Positions 47,221 to 56,529 of a DNA stretch of 64,000 nt are shown one piece after another. Both the position numbers and the translations under genes were made by a program. The notes under the pieces were generated by a model that did no database searches, was not told the origin of the DNA, and was given only the letters and a program-made list of their open reading frames with translations. This DNA is from an uncultured Methanolobus sp. (GTDB taxonomy: Archaea > Halobacteriota > Methanosarcinia > Methanosarcinales > Methanosarcinaceae), in assembly GCF_963667555.1 (NCBI RefSeq), contig NZ_OY763421.1:2993562-3057561 (forward strand), written 5' to 3'. Positions within the stretch are counted from its first letter, which is position 1; each line of letters starts with the position of its first letter.

Positions 47221-47925
47221 ATGGCTGGTTGTAATGTTCAAAACCCTGAAACTAATAATGTGATAGATATTCAGGGTCTGAAGAAGAGTTATTTCCTGGG
47301 GAACATGGAAGTACCCATACTTCACGGGATAGACCTGTGTATCAAAAAAGGGGATTTTGTGGCTATCATGGGTCCGTCCGGTTCCGGGAAAAGCACACTT
47401 ATGAATATGATCGGCTGTCTTGACAGGCCCACAAGCGGAAAGGTAATGCTTATGGGCAAGGACACAAACAGCATCACTGACAACGAACTTGCAGAGCTCA
47501 GGGGATTTGAGATCGGTTTTGTTTTCCAGAATTTCAACCTCATACCACGACTCAGTGCTTATGAGAACGTTTTGCTTCCAACTTATTCCAACACAAAAAA
47601 AGGAATGGACACGTCAGGACGGGCACGAGACCTGCTGAAACTTGTAGGTCTCGATGACCGTATAACCCACAAACCTTCGGAACTGTCAGGCGGACAAAGG
47701 CAGAGAGTTGCAATAGCCAGGTCTTTGATAAACGATCCTTCGCTGATCCTTGCCGATGAGCCAACTGGTAACCTGGATTCCAAAACAAGTGTTGAGATAA
47801 TGGGCATATTCTCTGATCTCCACAAGAAAGGGCGTACTATCGTGATGATAACACACGATCCTGAAATGGAACAGTATGTTGACAGAGTTGTCCACATAAG
47901 GGACGGAAATATCGGCAACAATTGA
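47221..47925 (+). CDS. MacB/LolD-type ABC ATPase
   Basis: 234 residues. Walker [11 protein letters not shown]-loop [10 protein letters not shown], signature LSGGQRQRVAIARSL, Walker [13 protein letters not shown], switch His in ITHDP. It has its own promoter (GAAAGGTTTAAGTATTTTC, about 47142-47160) and an AAGGTG ribosome-binding site, so the second rightward module is a separate transcription unit. It leads a beta protein and one permease. Confidence 0.94.
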   Translation: MAGCNVQNPETNNVIDIQGLKKSYFLGNMEVPILHGIDLCIKKGDFVAIMGPSGSGKSTLMNMIGCLDRPTSGKVMLMGKDTNSITDNELAELRGFEIGFVFQNFNLIPRLSAYENVLLPTYSNTKKGMDTSGRARDLLKLVGLDDRITHKPSELSGGQRQRVAIARSLINDPSLILADEPTGNLDSKTSVEIMGIFSDLHKKGRTIVMITHDPEMEQYVDRVVHIRDGNIGNN

Positions 47926-47937
47926 GGGTGGTTCAAT

Positions 47938-49194
47938 ATGAATTTCATTAATCTTTCAGATATTGAAGAAATGATCAAAAGATCGTTTTACATTTTACTC
48001 TGCATAGCTTTATTAAGTACTTCTTCCATTATGCCGGTCTCTGCAGATTCGGCACCTACAATGAAAGTCGATATAATCGACTATGATCCTTTCCCGGCTC
48101 AGATCGGTGAATATGTAGATGTCAGAGTAAAGATAGAGAATACGGGTTTTGGACGTGCAGATGCAGTTTCCATTAAGATGGACCCTGAATATCCGTTCTC
48201 ACTGGATTCCCAGAACAATGCTGTGGAATTCATAGGTGTATTATCTCCTGATGATGCGGCGGTACATGAATACCGCTTATTTGTGGACGAGAGCGCAAAG
48301 GTAGGCGAAGGCACAGTTGATGTCTATTACCAGATCTATGAGGGTGGATCCTGGTATAAGTCCTCCTTTGACTTAAACGTCGGTTCCAGTACTTTTGACA
48401 GTAAAGGAACCATTGAACTAACCGATATCTCCTGTGATCCTGTGGTATTTATGCCAGGAGATATCGGAACAGTCAGTTTTACTCTTACTAATACAGCAAC
48501 AGAGAATTCTGTAACTATCGATGGAACAGATTATGATACGAATGCACGTGTCCAGTCCGCAGTGCTCCAGGGCAACGGAGGCATTGATGTTACAAGCGAC
48601 AGCTACGCCGGTTCCGGTGTAATTGGTCCGGGCGACTCTATTACATTAAGCTACAATGTTGAAGTTGCAGACGATGTGACCGATGGCACTTATTATCTGG
48701 ACCTTTCCATGGTTGGAAATTCTCACTCCTATAATAACAACTGGAGAATTCCCGTAAAGGTTGATTCGGCTTCTGTAAAGGTCATTCCTTCAAAGCCAAT
48801 GGTGCTTACCAACGGAGAAGGAACCCTTGAGTTCGATGTCGCCAACATGCACCCAAATTCACTCAGCTCAGTAAGTGTAAAGCTCAGTGCCGATGGCGTT
48901 GATTTCTCACCGGAGGAATATTTCGTAGGTTCTATGGACTCTGATGAGCTTTTCACTATTGAGGTGGATGCAAAAACAGACCTCAAAGAAAATGTTGTTC
49001 CTGTAACAATCACCGTGGAATACAGAAATGGAATTAACGAACACAACACAGAGGTCGCTGTCCGTGATATGAAGCTCATTACTGAAGAGCAAGGCAGTGG
49101 TGCAAGTATTGCTGTTGGAGCAGTTGCAGTTCTGTTAATGCTTGGTGTTCCTGCAGTAGTGTTCATGAAACGCAGAAAGCAGAACAGCAACTAA
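47938..49194 (+). CDS. Anchored beta-domain (COG1361-like) protein of export module
   Basis: 418 residues. A signal peptide (SFYILLCIALLSTSSIMPVSA; an ATG at 47971 may be the true start) is followed by three beta domains matching the protein at 43306 nearly segment for segment: DYDPFPAQIGEYVDVRVKIE, VVFMPGDIGTVSFTLTNTAT, NNNWRIPVKVDSASVKVIPS and LEFDVANMHPNSLSSVSVKL. A C-terminal helix (IAVGAVAVLLMLGVPAVVFM) ends in KRRKQNSN. It sits 12 bp after its ATPase. Confidence 0.82.
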   Translation: MNFINLSDIEEMIKRSFYILLCIALLSTSSIMPVSADSAPTMKVDIIDYDPFPAQIGEYVDVRVKIENTGFGRADAVSIKMDPEYPFSLDSQNNAVEFIGVLSPDDAAVHEYRLFVDESAKVGEGTVDVYYQIYEGGSWYKSSFDLNVGSSTFDSKGTIELTDISCDPVVFMPGDIGTVSFTLTNTATENSVTIDGTDYDTNARVQSAVLQGNGGIDVTSDSYAGSGVIGPGDSITLSYNVEVADDVTDGTYYLDLSMVGNSHSYNNNWRIPVKVDSASVKVIPSKPMVLTNGEGTLEFDVANMHPNSLSSVSVKLSADGVDFSPEEYFVGSMDSDELFTIEVDAKTDLKENVVPVTITVEYRNGINEHNTEVAVRDMKLITEEQGSGASIAVGAVAVLLMLGVPAVVFMKRRKQNSN

Positions 49195-49216
49195 ATCCGG
49201 GTGAACAGGTGAGATT

Positions 49217-50431
49217 ATGCTGAGTCTGAAACATTCATTCAGAATGGCTGTAGGAAGCATCAGCAGCTCTAAACTGAGGTCTGCACTGACAACTCTTGGA
49301 ATTGTCATAGGCGTGGCTGCGGTTATTGCAAATGTATCATTGGGAGCGAGCTTTAACCAGTATTTCACAGAAGAGATCGGTTCTGTAGGTAACAATTTCA
49401 TAATTGTCGAAGGCAAGGTCTCAAACCTCTTCCATGATTCTGAAATGGAGATCATAAAAAACACTCCTGGCATAGTAGGAGTTTCTCCGCTGAGTCAGGA
49501 GGTTGCCGAGGTCACATATCTCTCAACTTCACGACAGATCACTGTGCAGGGAGTTTCCGAGGACTATGAGCAGGTTGGCAATATCCAGATGGAAAGTGGC
49601 ACTTTCATCAATGACAAGGATAAGTACGTGGCTGTAATTGGTCACGATGTTGCTTATGACAAGTTTGATCGCAAGATATCTGACAAGAACACCATCGAGC
49701 TTAGTTTCACAAGGCCGGATGGTGAGGTTGTAACACAGAAGTTCAAGGTAAAGGGTATTGTTGACAGTCCAGAAACAACATTCGTGCAAAGTGGAATAGA
49801 GCCGGATGACAGGATCTTTATTCCAATTGCAACCATGAATGAGATTATGGACCAGGACTATTACTGGGGTTATTTTGCAGCCGCTACAAGTCTTGAATCT
49901 ATTGACGAAATAACCGATGAGCTTGACAAAAGACTTGCAAGGGATCTTGGAGTTCCTTTCAGGGATCTTGATAATGAGGATGCTAAACCTTATGCTCTTA
50001 CGAATCAGGGAGAGATACTGGAGCAGGTAAACCAGTTGTCTGATGCATTAGGTTCACTTCTTACCTCAGTTGCACTAATATCACTTATAGTCGGCTCCAT
50101 AGGTATCATGAATATCATGCTTGTCACTGTGACTGAAAGAACCGGTGAGATAGGTATCATGAAGTCTCTTGGTTTCAAGAACCATGAGGTTCTGTCCCTG
50201 TTCATGGTGGAATCTATGGTTGTGGGACTGTTTGGCGGTGTGCTTGGTATTTTGCTTGGTGTGCTAGGCGCATATCTTGCGGACAGTGCTATGGGATTGC
50301 CATATGTTTTCCCGGTTGATATGATCCTTACAGGAATGCTGGTTTCAGTGGTAGTTGGCTTGCTTGCAGGCATATATCCTGCCAATAAGGCAGCCAGGAT
50401 GAATCCGGTGGATGCACTGCGTCATGAATAA
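49217..50431 (+). CDS. MacB-type ABC permease
   Basis: 404 residues, starting MLSLKHSFRMAVGSISSSKL with an AGGTGAG ribosome-binding site upstream. TM1 (LGIVIGVAAVIANVSLGASF), the MacB core and an FtsX part with VTERTGEIGIMKSLGFKNHEV follow, ending YPANKAARMNPVDALRHE. It closes the second rightward module (ATPase 47221, beta protein 47938). It shares with the other two rightward permeases the phrase KRLARxLGVP-RDL and a DDAKPY or EDAKPY element before the last helices. Confidence 0.93.
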   Translation: MLSLKHSFRMAVGSISSSKLRSALTTLGIVIGVAAVIANVSLGASFNQYFTEEIGSVGNNFIIVEGKVSNLFHDSEMEIIKNTPGIVGVSPLSQEVAEVTYLSTSRQITVQGVSEDYEQVGNIQMESGTFINDKDKYVAVIGHDVAYDKFDRKISDKNTIELSFTRPDGEVVTQKFKVKGIVDSPETTFVQSGIEPDDRIFIPIATMNEIMDQDYYWGYFAAATSLESIDEITDELDKRLARDLGVPFRDLDNEDAKPYALTNQGEILEQVNQLSDALGSLLTSVALISLIVGSIGIMNIMLVTVTERTGEIGIMKSLGFKNHEVLSLFMVESMVVGLFGGVLGILLGVLGAYLADSAMGLPYVFPVDMILTGMLVSVVVGLLAGIYPANKAARMNPVDALRHE

Positions 50432-50480
50432 TGGGTAATGAATACGGGAAATCAAAAAGATAATTGAAGGAGAAATTAAG

Positions 50481-50717
50481 ATGTTCGATATGTTTGGGAT
50501 GGCAATTTCACTCTTTATGTTTGTCTTTTTCTTCGGGTTTGGGATAATCGGGACTTTGTTCTGGTTGTGGATGCTCATTGACTGCGCCACAAAAGAATCT
50601 TCGGAAGGAAATGACAAACTTATCTGGATCATAATTATAGTTTTCACACATGTGATAGGTGCTTTTGTGTACTTCATCATAAGAAGGCCAAAACGCATTC
50701 AAGAGTATGGAAAATAA
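50481..50717 (+). CDS. Small two-helix membrane protein, PLDc_N-like
   Basis: 78 residues with two membrane helices (FMFVFFFGFGIIGTLFWLWM and LIWIIIIVFTHVIGAFVYFI). The spacing LWMLIDCATKE ... DKLIWIIIIVFTHVIGAFVYF ... RRPKR is that of the phospholipase D N-terminal membrane domain family (PLDc_N), here without any catalytic part. A GAAGGAG ribosome-binding site precedes the ATG. It is 50 bp after the last permease and may belong to the export cluster. Confidence 0.78.
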   Translation: MFDMFGMAISLFMFVFFFGFGIIGTLFWLWMLIDCATKESSEGNDKLIWIIIIVFTHVIGAFVYFIIRRPKRIQEYGK

Positions 50718-50826
50718 TCATCTGTACTGGTAACTCTAAATGGTGGCAGTATTCAGGAATCATTAAATATGAACAAATTTCAGAGGATGCATAATTACTT
50801 TAAATGGAATTAATGAGGAAGCGGAA

Positions 50827-51441
50827 ATGAAAGGGATCGGTAGTGTTATTCATGAATTCTTAATGGTTGCTTTCAAGAAGCAGACCTATATGAATATCCT
50901 GTATCTTTTGTTCTCCTTCCCTCTGGGTACTGCTTATTTCATATTTCTGGTTACCGGACTTTCCTTTGGTTTCAGCCTGCTGCTGGTATGGGTCGGTATT
51001 CCTGTTCTGTTACTGATCTTCCTTGCATGGTGGGAGATTGCATCATTTGAGCGACAGATGGCTATCTGGCTATTGGGGACTGATATTCCTTCCATGTACG
51101 AACAGTCGGTTTATGGTAGTAGTATATTTCAAAGGTTCATGCAGAGAATAAAGAGTCCGGTTACCTGGAAAGCTCTTCTGTTCCTGCTGGTAAAGTTTCC
51201 ATTGGGGATCTTCTCACTGGTACTTATGGTAGTACTATTGAGCCTCACACTGACAATGCTTTTTACTCCTGTGCTCTATTTGCTGGGTGTGAGTGAGGTA
51301 AATTCGGTCTCAGAAGCAGTTATCGTTTCACTGGCAGGAATGCTTGTGGGTTTTGTATCTTTGCACGTGATGAACCTGCTGGCTGCCATATCAGGTGACT
51401 TTGCAAGAATAATGCTGGGTAGTTCCAGAAAACAGTTATGA
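50827..51441 (+). CDS. Putative-sensor-domain membrane protein
   Basis: 204 residues with four membrane helices in two pairs (about 22-65 and 118-185). The motif NILYLLFSFPLGTAYFIFLV and later KALLFLLVKFPLGIFSLVLM match the repeated YLLLxFPLGxxxF pattern of the putative sensor domain (PF13796) found alone or in front of kinases. No kinase part follows. It is adjacent to the export modules and the small regulator at 51476, so membrane-stress sensing is possible (inference). Confidence 0.72.
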   Translation: MKGIGSVIHEFLMVAFKKQTYMNILYLLFSFPLGTAYFIFLVTGLSFGFSLLLVWVGIPVLLLIFLAWWEIASFERQMAIWLLGTDIPSMYEQSVYGSSIFQRFMQRIKSPVTWKALLFLLVKFPLGIFSLVLMVVLLSLTLTMLFTPVLYLLGVSEVNSVSEAVIVSLAGMLVGFVSLHVMNLLAAISGDFARIMLGSSRKQL

Positions 51442-51475
51442 TGTCTGGAATTGATAGTTATTGTTCTTCAATAAC

Positions 51476-51754
51476 TTATTCCATCCTGTTCAGACGGTCA
51501 TAGAAGTCGAGGATAAGCTTTGTTTTTTCATTCTCAAGATTGAGCCTGAAAGTTCTTATTTGCTTACCAAGTGGCTTTTCAATTACGATATCACTCTTGA
51601 TAAGCGGGGTTATGACCCTTGCAACACTTGAATGTGACAGGCCCGTTTCATCTGCGATGCCGGAAAGATAGGTTGATTCATCCTTATGTGCGATGAGGTT
51701 CTTTAATACCGTCATCTGGGCAGTTTTTCCAAATATCTCTTCCAGCGCATCCAT
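51476..51754 (-). CDS. Winged-helix transcriptional regulator, 92 aa
   Basis: 92 residues that are almost only a winged helix: AQMTVLKNLIAHKDES, the recognition helix region DETGLSHSSVARVITPLIKS, then a short wing (IVIEKPLGKQIRTFRL) and a C-terminal dimer helix. It is MarR/ArsR-like. The start region contains an inverted repeat AATATCTTAATTTAATATT at about 51757-51775 that could be its own operator. It lies next to the export cluster and divergent from the response regulator. Confidence 0.75.
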   Translation of the reverse strand: MDALEEIFGKTAQMTVLKNLIAHKDESTYLSGIADETGLSHSSVARVITPLIKSDIVIEKPLGKQIRTFRLNLENEKTKLILDFYDRLNRME

Positions 51755-51904
51755 TAATATCTTAATTTAATATTCCGTTATGGCTTATAAGATTTTCTTT
51801 TATCGGATAAGCTGTTTACAAAAACAGAAACCCTTTCATATTTAGAAAGGTTTTAATAATATCATCCAGCTATATTTTATGAGCTCATTTCAGGTAGAAT
51901 TATC

Positions 51905-52417
51905 ATGCAGGCAGAAAACATTGGCGGACAGATCCTTTCAATCATGGAGGATAATCCCGGAATATCTGTAAAGAAGATCGCAGAAAAATTATCAGTACCA
52001 GTGGACCAGGTTGAAAAGGCACTTGAAAGTATGTCCGATACGAGACAGAAAATTCTCATTGTTGACGATGAAATGGATGCCCTGCTGGCACTGAAAGTCG
52101 CTCTGGAAGCTGAAGGTTACAATGTTGCCGAAGCAAAGGATGGTCATGAGGCTATAGATAAAGTGTATTCTGAAACGCCTGATGTAATCCTTCTAGACCT
52201 GATGATACCGGGAATAGACGGTTTTGAAGTTTGCAGGCAGTTAAAATCAGATGATATGTATCGTCATATTCCGATAATTATGCTTACAGCACGCGGAGAA
52301 ATTGACGATAAGGTTGAAGGCATTGAACTTGGTGCCGATGATTACGTTACCAAGCCATTTAACCTGAAAGAACTGAAGGCACGTGTAAAGATGGTCCTGC
52401 GAAGGCAGGATATCTGA
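51905..52417 (+). CDS. Response regulator with N-terminal HTH and REC
   Basis: 170 residues. Residues 1-45 form a small helix-turn-helix (GGQILSIMEDNPGISVKKIA, then EKLSVPVDQVEKALESM). From residue 48 a canonical receiver domain follows: ILIVDDEMDALLAL, phospho-Asp in VILLDLMIPGIDG, Thr in IIMLTARGEID, Lys in DYVTKPFN. Placing the DNA-binding element before the receiver is uncommon. A strong BRE/TATA, AGAAAGGTTTTAATAAT, lies at about 51842. The kinase at 52436 begins 18 bp after the stop codon and is its likely partner. Confidence 0.88.
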   Translation: MQAENIGGQILSIMEDNPGISVKKIAEKLSVPVDQVEKALESMSDTRQKILIVDDEMDALLALKVALEAEGYNVAEAKDGHEAIDKVYSETPDVILLDLMIPGIDGFEVCRQLKSDDMYRHIPIIMLTARGEIDDKVEGIELGADDYVTKPFNLKELKARVKMVLRRQDI

Positions 52418-52435
52418 ATATTTAAAAAGTGATCC

Positions 52436-54178
52436 ATGTGGTACCGTAAAAGCAAATGGAACCTCATACTCTTTGCTGCAGTAGTTTTGCTTTTAATAAG
52501 TTCCATCTTTTTTCTCTGGATGAAGACCAACATTGAGGTCAGGTCGGTTGTTGAGGAACAATATCAGAACCAGCAGTTATTGCTGACAAGGCATGTTGCC
52601 AGCAGTATACAGCAAACTCTCAATGAAAGAGTATTGCTTCTGGAAGTTATTGCTAATCAGGATTCGGGTGTTCCGGATGATTATTTTGAATCGGACCTGA
52701 AGAGTGTCTATGAGATAGCCAGTCTGTTCTATGTGGTAGAATATGTTGCAGAAAACGGGACAATAGTCTCAGGTTATCCGGAAGAGTTCGTACCACTGGG
52801 CCTGAACCTTCATGAGAATAACCTGGAACGTGCTTTTGAATATGTGAATAAGACCGGAGAGGTCTATATTACAGAACCTCTAAAGTTGATCGAAGGTAAT
52901 TATGGCTCATTTATCTGGGTTCCGGTCTATGAGGGTGATGTTTTCAGGGGAGCATTCATTGCTATTATCAAAGAGTCTGACCTGAAGGACCGGTATGTGG
53001 TCGAATCCAATTCTTCAAGTTATGCCTATCTTATTGATGAGCGTGGAAGGATCCTCTATGAAGGTGACCAGAACTATAAGAGAGGTGCTCTTTATGTTGA
53101 TATCTTTGGTTCCAATGCTTCCGGTTTACGGGAAGTTATCTCGGATCAGGTAAATGGCTCTGAAGGTAATGGGAAGTATTTCCTGCTTGAAAACGGAACT
53201 ATCTATGAAGAGCGGCTTGTATCATATTCTCCCATAAACTGGTACAACCAGAAATGGTCACTTGCACTTACAAGTCCTTCTTCTGAGGTTGACCGCCTGA
53301 TCGTTTCAGTTTACCTGAAGCTCTTCATTGTGGCAATGGTTTCGGTTCTTTTCATTGTTTTTGTCAGTTCGTTCGTTGTGATCATTCTCTATAACTGGAG
53401 CAGGAGTCTTGAAAAGGAAGTAGATCTGAAGACCCAGGAACTGAAAGAATCAAATGCATCGCTCAGGGCTGCGAACACCAAGCTTAAGGAACTGGACCGC
53501 CTGAAAACCGAATTCCTGTCAATCGTGTCACATGAGCTTAAAACGCCTCTGACTGCCATGAGAACTTCAAGTGAGTTCCTGCGGGAAAGCGATGATTGCA
53601 ATATTTCTGTAAGAAGGCAGATGCTTGATATAATTATCAGGAACATAGACCGCCAGTCAAGAATGGTGGATGACCTTCTGGACATATCAAGAATTGAATC
53701 CAACCGCATGAAATTCCATAAAGAACCTGTGGATATTGAGGAAGCAGTTCATACTTCTCTTGAGATGCTTTCAACTGCTCTTAAAGAGAAAGGCATGAAT
53801 GTTCTGATAGAAATTCCAAATGAAATATCTCGGGTCTATACTGATAAAGATAAACTGGTTCAGGTTTTTGTAAATCTCCTGAACAATGCTGTGAAGTTCA
53901 GTAAAAAGGGCGGTAACATAAGAATAACAGCAGAGAATGCATCCGATTTTGTAAAGATATGTGTAATTGACGATGGGATAGGAATGGGTAAGGCTGAGCT
54001 GGAGAAGATATTTGATAAGTTCTACCAGATAGACAGCACTTCTACACGCAAGGTAGGAGGAAGTGGTCTTGGCCTTTCTATTGTGAAAGGTATCATAGAA
54101 GGGCAGGGTGGAAGTATAACCGCCACCAGTGAGCAGGGCAAAGGCAGTACTTTTATTTTCACGTTGAACAAGGCATAA
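52436..54178 (+). CDS. Membrane sensor histidine kinase
   Basis: 580 residues. TM1 (LILFAAVVLLLISSIFFLWM) is followed by an extracytoplasmic dCache-like sensor (about 35-285; SGYPEEFVPLGLNLHENN and INWYNQKWSLALTSPSSEV), TM2 (about 295-320) and a short coiled coil. The catalytic core has phospho-His in FLSIVSHELKTPLTAMR, N-box NLLNNAVKFSKKGG, DDGIGMG and GGSGLGLSIVKGI. No HAMP or PAS is obvious between TM2 and the core. It is paired with the response regulator directly upstream. Confidence 0.92.
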   Translation: MWYRKSKWNLILFAAVVLLLISSIFFLWMKTNIEVRSVVEEQYQNQQLLLTRHVASSIQQTLNERVLLLEVIANQDSGVPDDYFESDLKSVYEIASLFYVVEYVAENGTIVSGYPEEFVPLGLNLHENNLERAFEYVNKTGEVYITEPLKLIEGNYGSFIWVPVYEGDVFRGAFIAIIKESDLKDRYVVESNSSSYAYLIDERGRILYEGDQNYKRGALYVDIFGSNASGLREVISDQVNGSEGNGKYFLLENGTIYEERLVSYSPINWYNQKWSLALTSPSSEVDRLIVSVYLKLFIVAMVSVLFIVFVSSFVVIILYNWSRSLEKEVDLKTQELKESNASLRAANTKLKELDRLKTEFLSIVSHELKTPLTAMRTSSEFLRESDDCNISVRRQMLDIIIRNIDRQSRMVDDLLDISRIESNRMKFHKEPVDIEEAVHTSLEMLSTALKEKGMNVLIEIPNEISRVYTDKDKLVQVFVNLLNNAVKFSKKGGNIRITAENASDFVKICVIDDGIGMGKAELEKIFDKFYQIDSTSTRKVGGSGLGLSIVKGIIEGQGGSITATSEQGKGSTFIFTLNKA

Positions 54179-54197
54179 TTTAAAGTGAGGTTAACGG

Positions 54198-54509
54198 ATG
54201 ATAGTAACTACAACAGATGGCATCGATGGAAAAGAACTTGAGATTATTTCCGTGGTTTTCGGGAATACTGTACGTGCCAAGCATATTGGCAGTGACATTG
54301 CAGCAGGGCTGAAAAATATCGTCGGCGGAGAGCTTAAAGGATATTCGGATATGTTGACCCAGGCCAGGAAAGAAGCATACGACCGTATGGTAGAAAGTGC
54401 AGAGCAGTTAAATGCTGATGCTATTGTGAGCGTGAGGTTTACAACATCTCAGACAATGGCAGGTGCAGCAGAGTTACTTGCATACGGAACTGCTGTCAGG
54501 ATAAAGTAA
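54198..54509 (+). CDS. YbjQ-family (heavy-metal-binding fold) protein
   Basis: 103 residues, the standard size of YbjQ/UPF0145: MIVTTTDGIDGKELEIISVV, GNTVRAKHIGSDIAAGLKNI, SDMLTQARKEAYDRMVESAE and LNADAIVSVRFTTSQ. The family forms pentamers and has no firm function. It follows the kinase by 19 bp and may be in the same transcript. It converges with the kinase at 54542. Confidence 0.9.
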   Translation: MIVTTTDGIDGKELEIISVVFGNTVRAKHIGSDIAAGLKNIVGGELKGYSDMLTQARKEAYDRMVESAEQLNADAIVSVRFTTSQTMAGAAELLAYGTAVRIK

Positions 54510-54541
54510 GTTTGTCTATTGATCAATGGACTTACTGAGCT

Positions 54542-56152
54542 TCAGTTATTCTCATTGGGTATCGGGATCGTAAAGCTGAAATTGCTTCCTTTATTTATCT
54601 CGGTTTCGACGTTCACGCTTCCACCATGCATTTCAACGAATTCCTTGACGATGCTGAGTCCAAGCCCGGCACCTTCAAATTTACGGTTGAGTGATGAATC
54701 GATCTGTGAGAATGGCTGGAACAACTTACCTATGTTCTCTTTTTCAATTCCAATGCCGTTATCTTTTACCGAAACACTTAGCATCTGACCTTCTTTTGTA
54801 ACATCCACTTTAATGTTTCCACATTCATCAGTAAACTTAATGGCATTATTGATAAGATTGTATAGCACAGTTTTGAATTTGTTCTTATCAGCTTTTATTG
54901 TCTTTATGTCTTCGTCCATGCAGAACTGAAGGTCTATGTGCTTTTTCTTTGCCATTGGAAGTGTGGAATTCTTGATATCCTTGATTATCACGGGAACTGA
55001 GAACTCTTTAATGTCCAGTTCTATTTTTCCTTCCTCTATTGCCGACAGTTCTATCATTGAGTTGAGAAGAAGGAGCAAGCGGTTTCCACTTCTTTTGACA
55101 ACTTCCAGGTATTCTTTCTGTTCTTTGGTAGTTGTTCCAACATAGTCTTCATGTAAAAGGTCCGAATATCCGATTATTAGATTCAGGGGTGTTCTCAGTT
55201 CATGACTAATATTTGAGAGGAACTGTCTTTTAGTACGGTTTGCGTTTTCAGTGATGAGTTTTGCAAAAACAAGTGCTTGTTCTGCTTTTTTCCGTTCTGT
55301 TATATCGTTGCCTGATGACAGGACTCCTGTTATATTGCCATTTTCATCTTTGATGTATATATTGTGCCAGGCAAATATCCGGTCTCCATCTTTTGTTTTG
55401 ATGGGGGCTTCAAAATAAGGCTGGAATTTTATTTCTCCCTGAATTAACCTTTTATAATCTGTTTTTCCTTTTTCTACAAGTTCCTCTGGAAGCGATTCAT
55501 CAAACCAGTTGCTGGATATGAGCTGACATTCCTCTTTCCCAAATATTTCACATCCTTTTTTATTTATCAGTTTGATATTGCCTTCAGTGTCAATTGCAAG
55601 TATAATTACTCCGACAATGTCAAGATAGTTCTGTGCACGATCCCTTTCTTCTTTGAGCCTTACCTCAACTTGCTTGAGTCTTGCAATATCGACCATCAGG
55701 CCGTTAATTCCCTTGAATTCTCCGTTCCTTATTATTGGTCTGGACGTGGTGTGCACGTAACTTATTTTTCCATCCTTTTTCACGATTCTGAACATATATG
55801 GTTTATGTTCTCCTGCAACTGTTTTTTCAATGTCGGTGAGCAGGCCGCAGATATCATCAGGATGTACATGTTTTGTAAAATGTGTTCCTAGAACTTCTTC
55901 TATTGTATAACCGGTTATGTTTTCAATTGCCGGATTGATGTAAGTGAAAAATCCTTCTATATCTACTGAAAAAAGAACGTCGTTAAGGTTGTTCAGTCTT
56001 TCACAGTAGAACTCTTCTGTGTCTTTGAGTTTTGATTCGGCAATTTCCAATCTTTCATTAAGGTCAGCAATTTTTTTGTTGAGCTCGTTTACTAAAACCT
56101 GATTCTTCTGACCATCTGAGTATTCTTCCGATATGTATTCTTTTTCTGTCAT
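54542..56152 (-). CDS. Soluble PAS-PAS sensor histidine kinase
   Basis: 536 residues without membrane helices. An N-terminal coiled coil (about 15-50) precedes PAS1 (about 52-165; DVLFSVDIEGFFTYINPAIE) and PAS2 (about 175-290; ILAIDTEGNIKLINKKGCEI). The kinase core follows: phospho-His in FLSNISHELRTPLNLIIGY, N-box NLINNAIKFTDECG, DNGIGIE and GAGLGLSIVKEFVE. It is a cytosolic kinase typical of methanogens; no receiver is attached. The 377-bp region upstream is unexplained. Confidence 0.92.
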   Translation of the reverse strand: MTEKEYISEEYSDGQKNQVLVNELNKKIADLNERLEIAESKLKDTEEFYCERLNNLNDVLFSVDIEGFFTYINPAIENITGYTIEEVLGTHFTKHVHPDDICGLLTDIEKTVAGEHKPYMFRIVKKDGKISYVHTTSRPIIRNGEFKGINGLMVDIARLKQVEVRLKEERDRAQNYLDIVGVIILAIDTEGNIKLINKKGCEIFGKEECQLISSNWFDESLPEELVEKGKTDYKRLIQGEIKFQPYFEAPIKTKDGDRIFAWHNIYIKDENGNITGVLSSGNDITERKKAEQALVFAKLITENANRTKRQFLSNISHELRTPLNLIIGYSDLLHEDYVGTTTKEQKEYLEVVKRSGNRLLLLLNSMIELSAIEEGKIELDIKEFSVPVIIKDIKNSTLPMAKKKHIDLQFCMDEDIKTIKADKNKFKTVLYNLINNAIKFTDECGNIKVDVTKEGQMLSVSVKDNGIGIEKENIGKLFQPFSQIDSSLNRKFEGAGLGLSIVKEFVEMHGGSVNVETEINKGSNFSFTIPIPNENN

Positions 56153-56529
56153 CTGCCTGGAAACCGCCGTAAGTAGTGTGTTTAGTTCTGGAATTCCTTA
56201 ATCATCACTCATTTGCGATGTTGGGTCGAAGCGTACAACTATAGCATTAACTCTACTACTATGTCTGCTGACTTTCAGCTATACTACCCCCTGCACAGAA
56301 AATATCAAATGAATTGTTATGTTGTAACCCGGCAATCCCAGCGAGCTAAAATGCCTACAAAATTATCTGATGTACTTCGATCTAGGTAATTCCTCCATAG
56401 GTATTATCTTTGTATTTATTTCCAAACTTTGTATATAAATATTTATGCACACGAGAGTCATGATCTTTTGTAATAAAAAAAGAGAAGGATATTTAGGATC
56501 AAATACTTGTTAGATTCTAAAAGCCCAGT
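56153..56529. other. Unexplained 377-bp intergenic region
   Basis: No open frame of note on either strand. On the minus strand a TATA-like AAATATTTATATAC lies at about 56428-56441, so the kinase at 54542 may have a leader of about 250 nt, or a separate RNA may start near 56410. A short GC-richer stretch (minus strand GCTCGCTGGGATTGCCGGG, about 56332-56350) stands out in AT-rich surroundings. Nothing was recognised. Confidence 0.35.
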
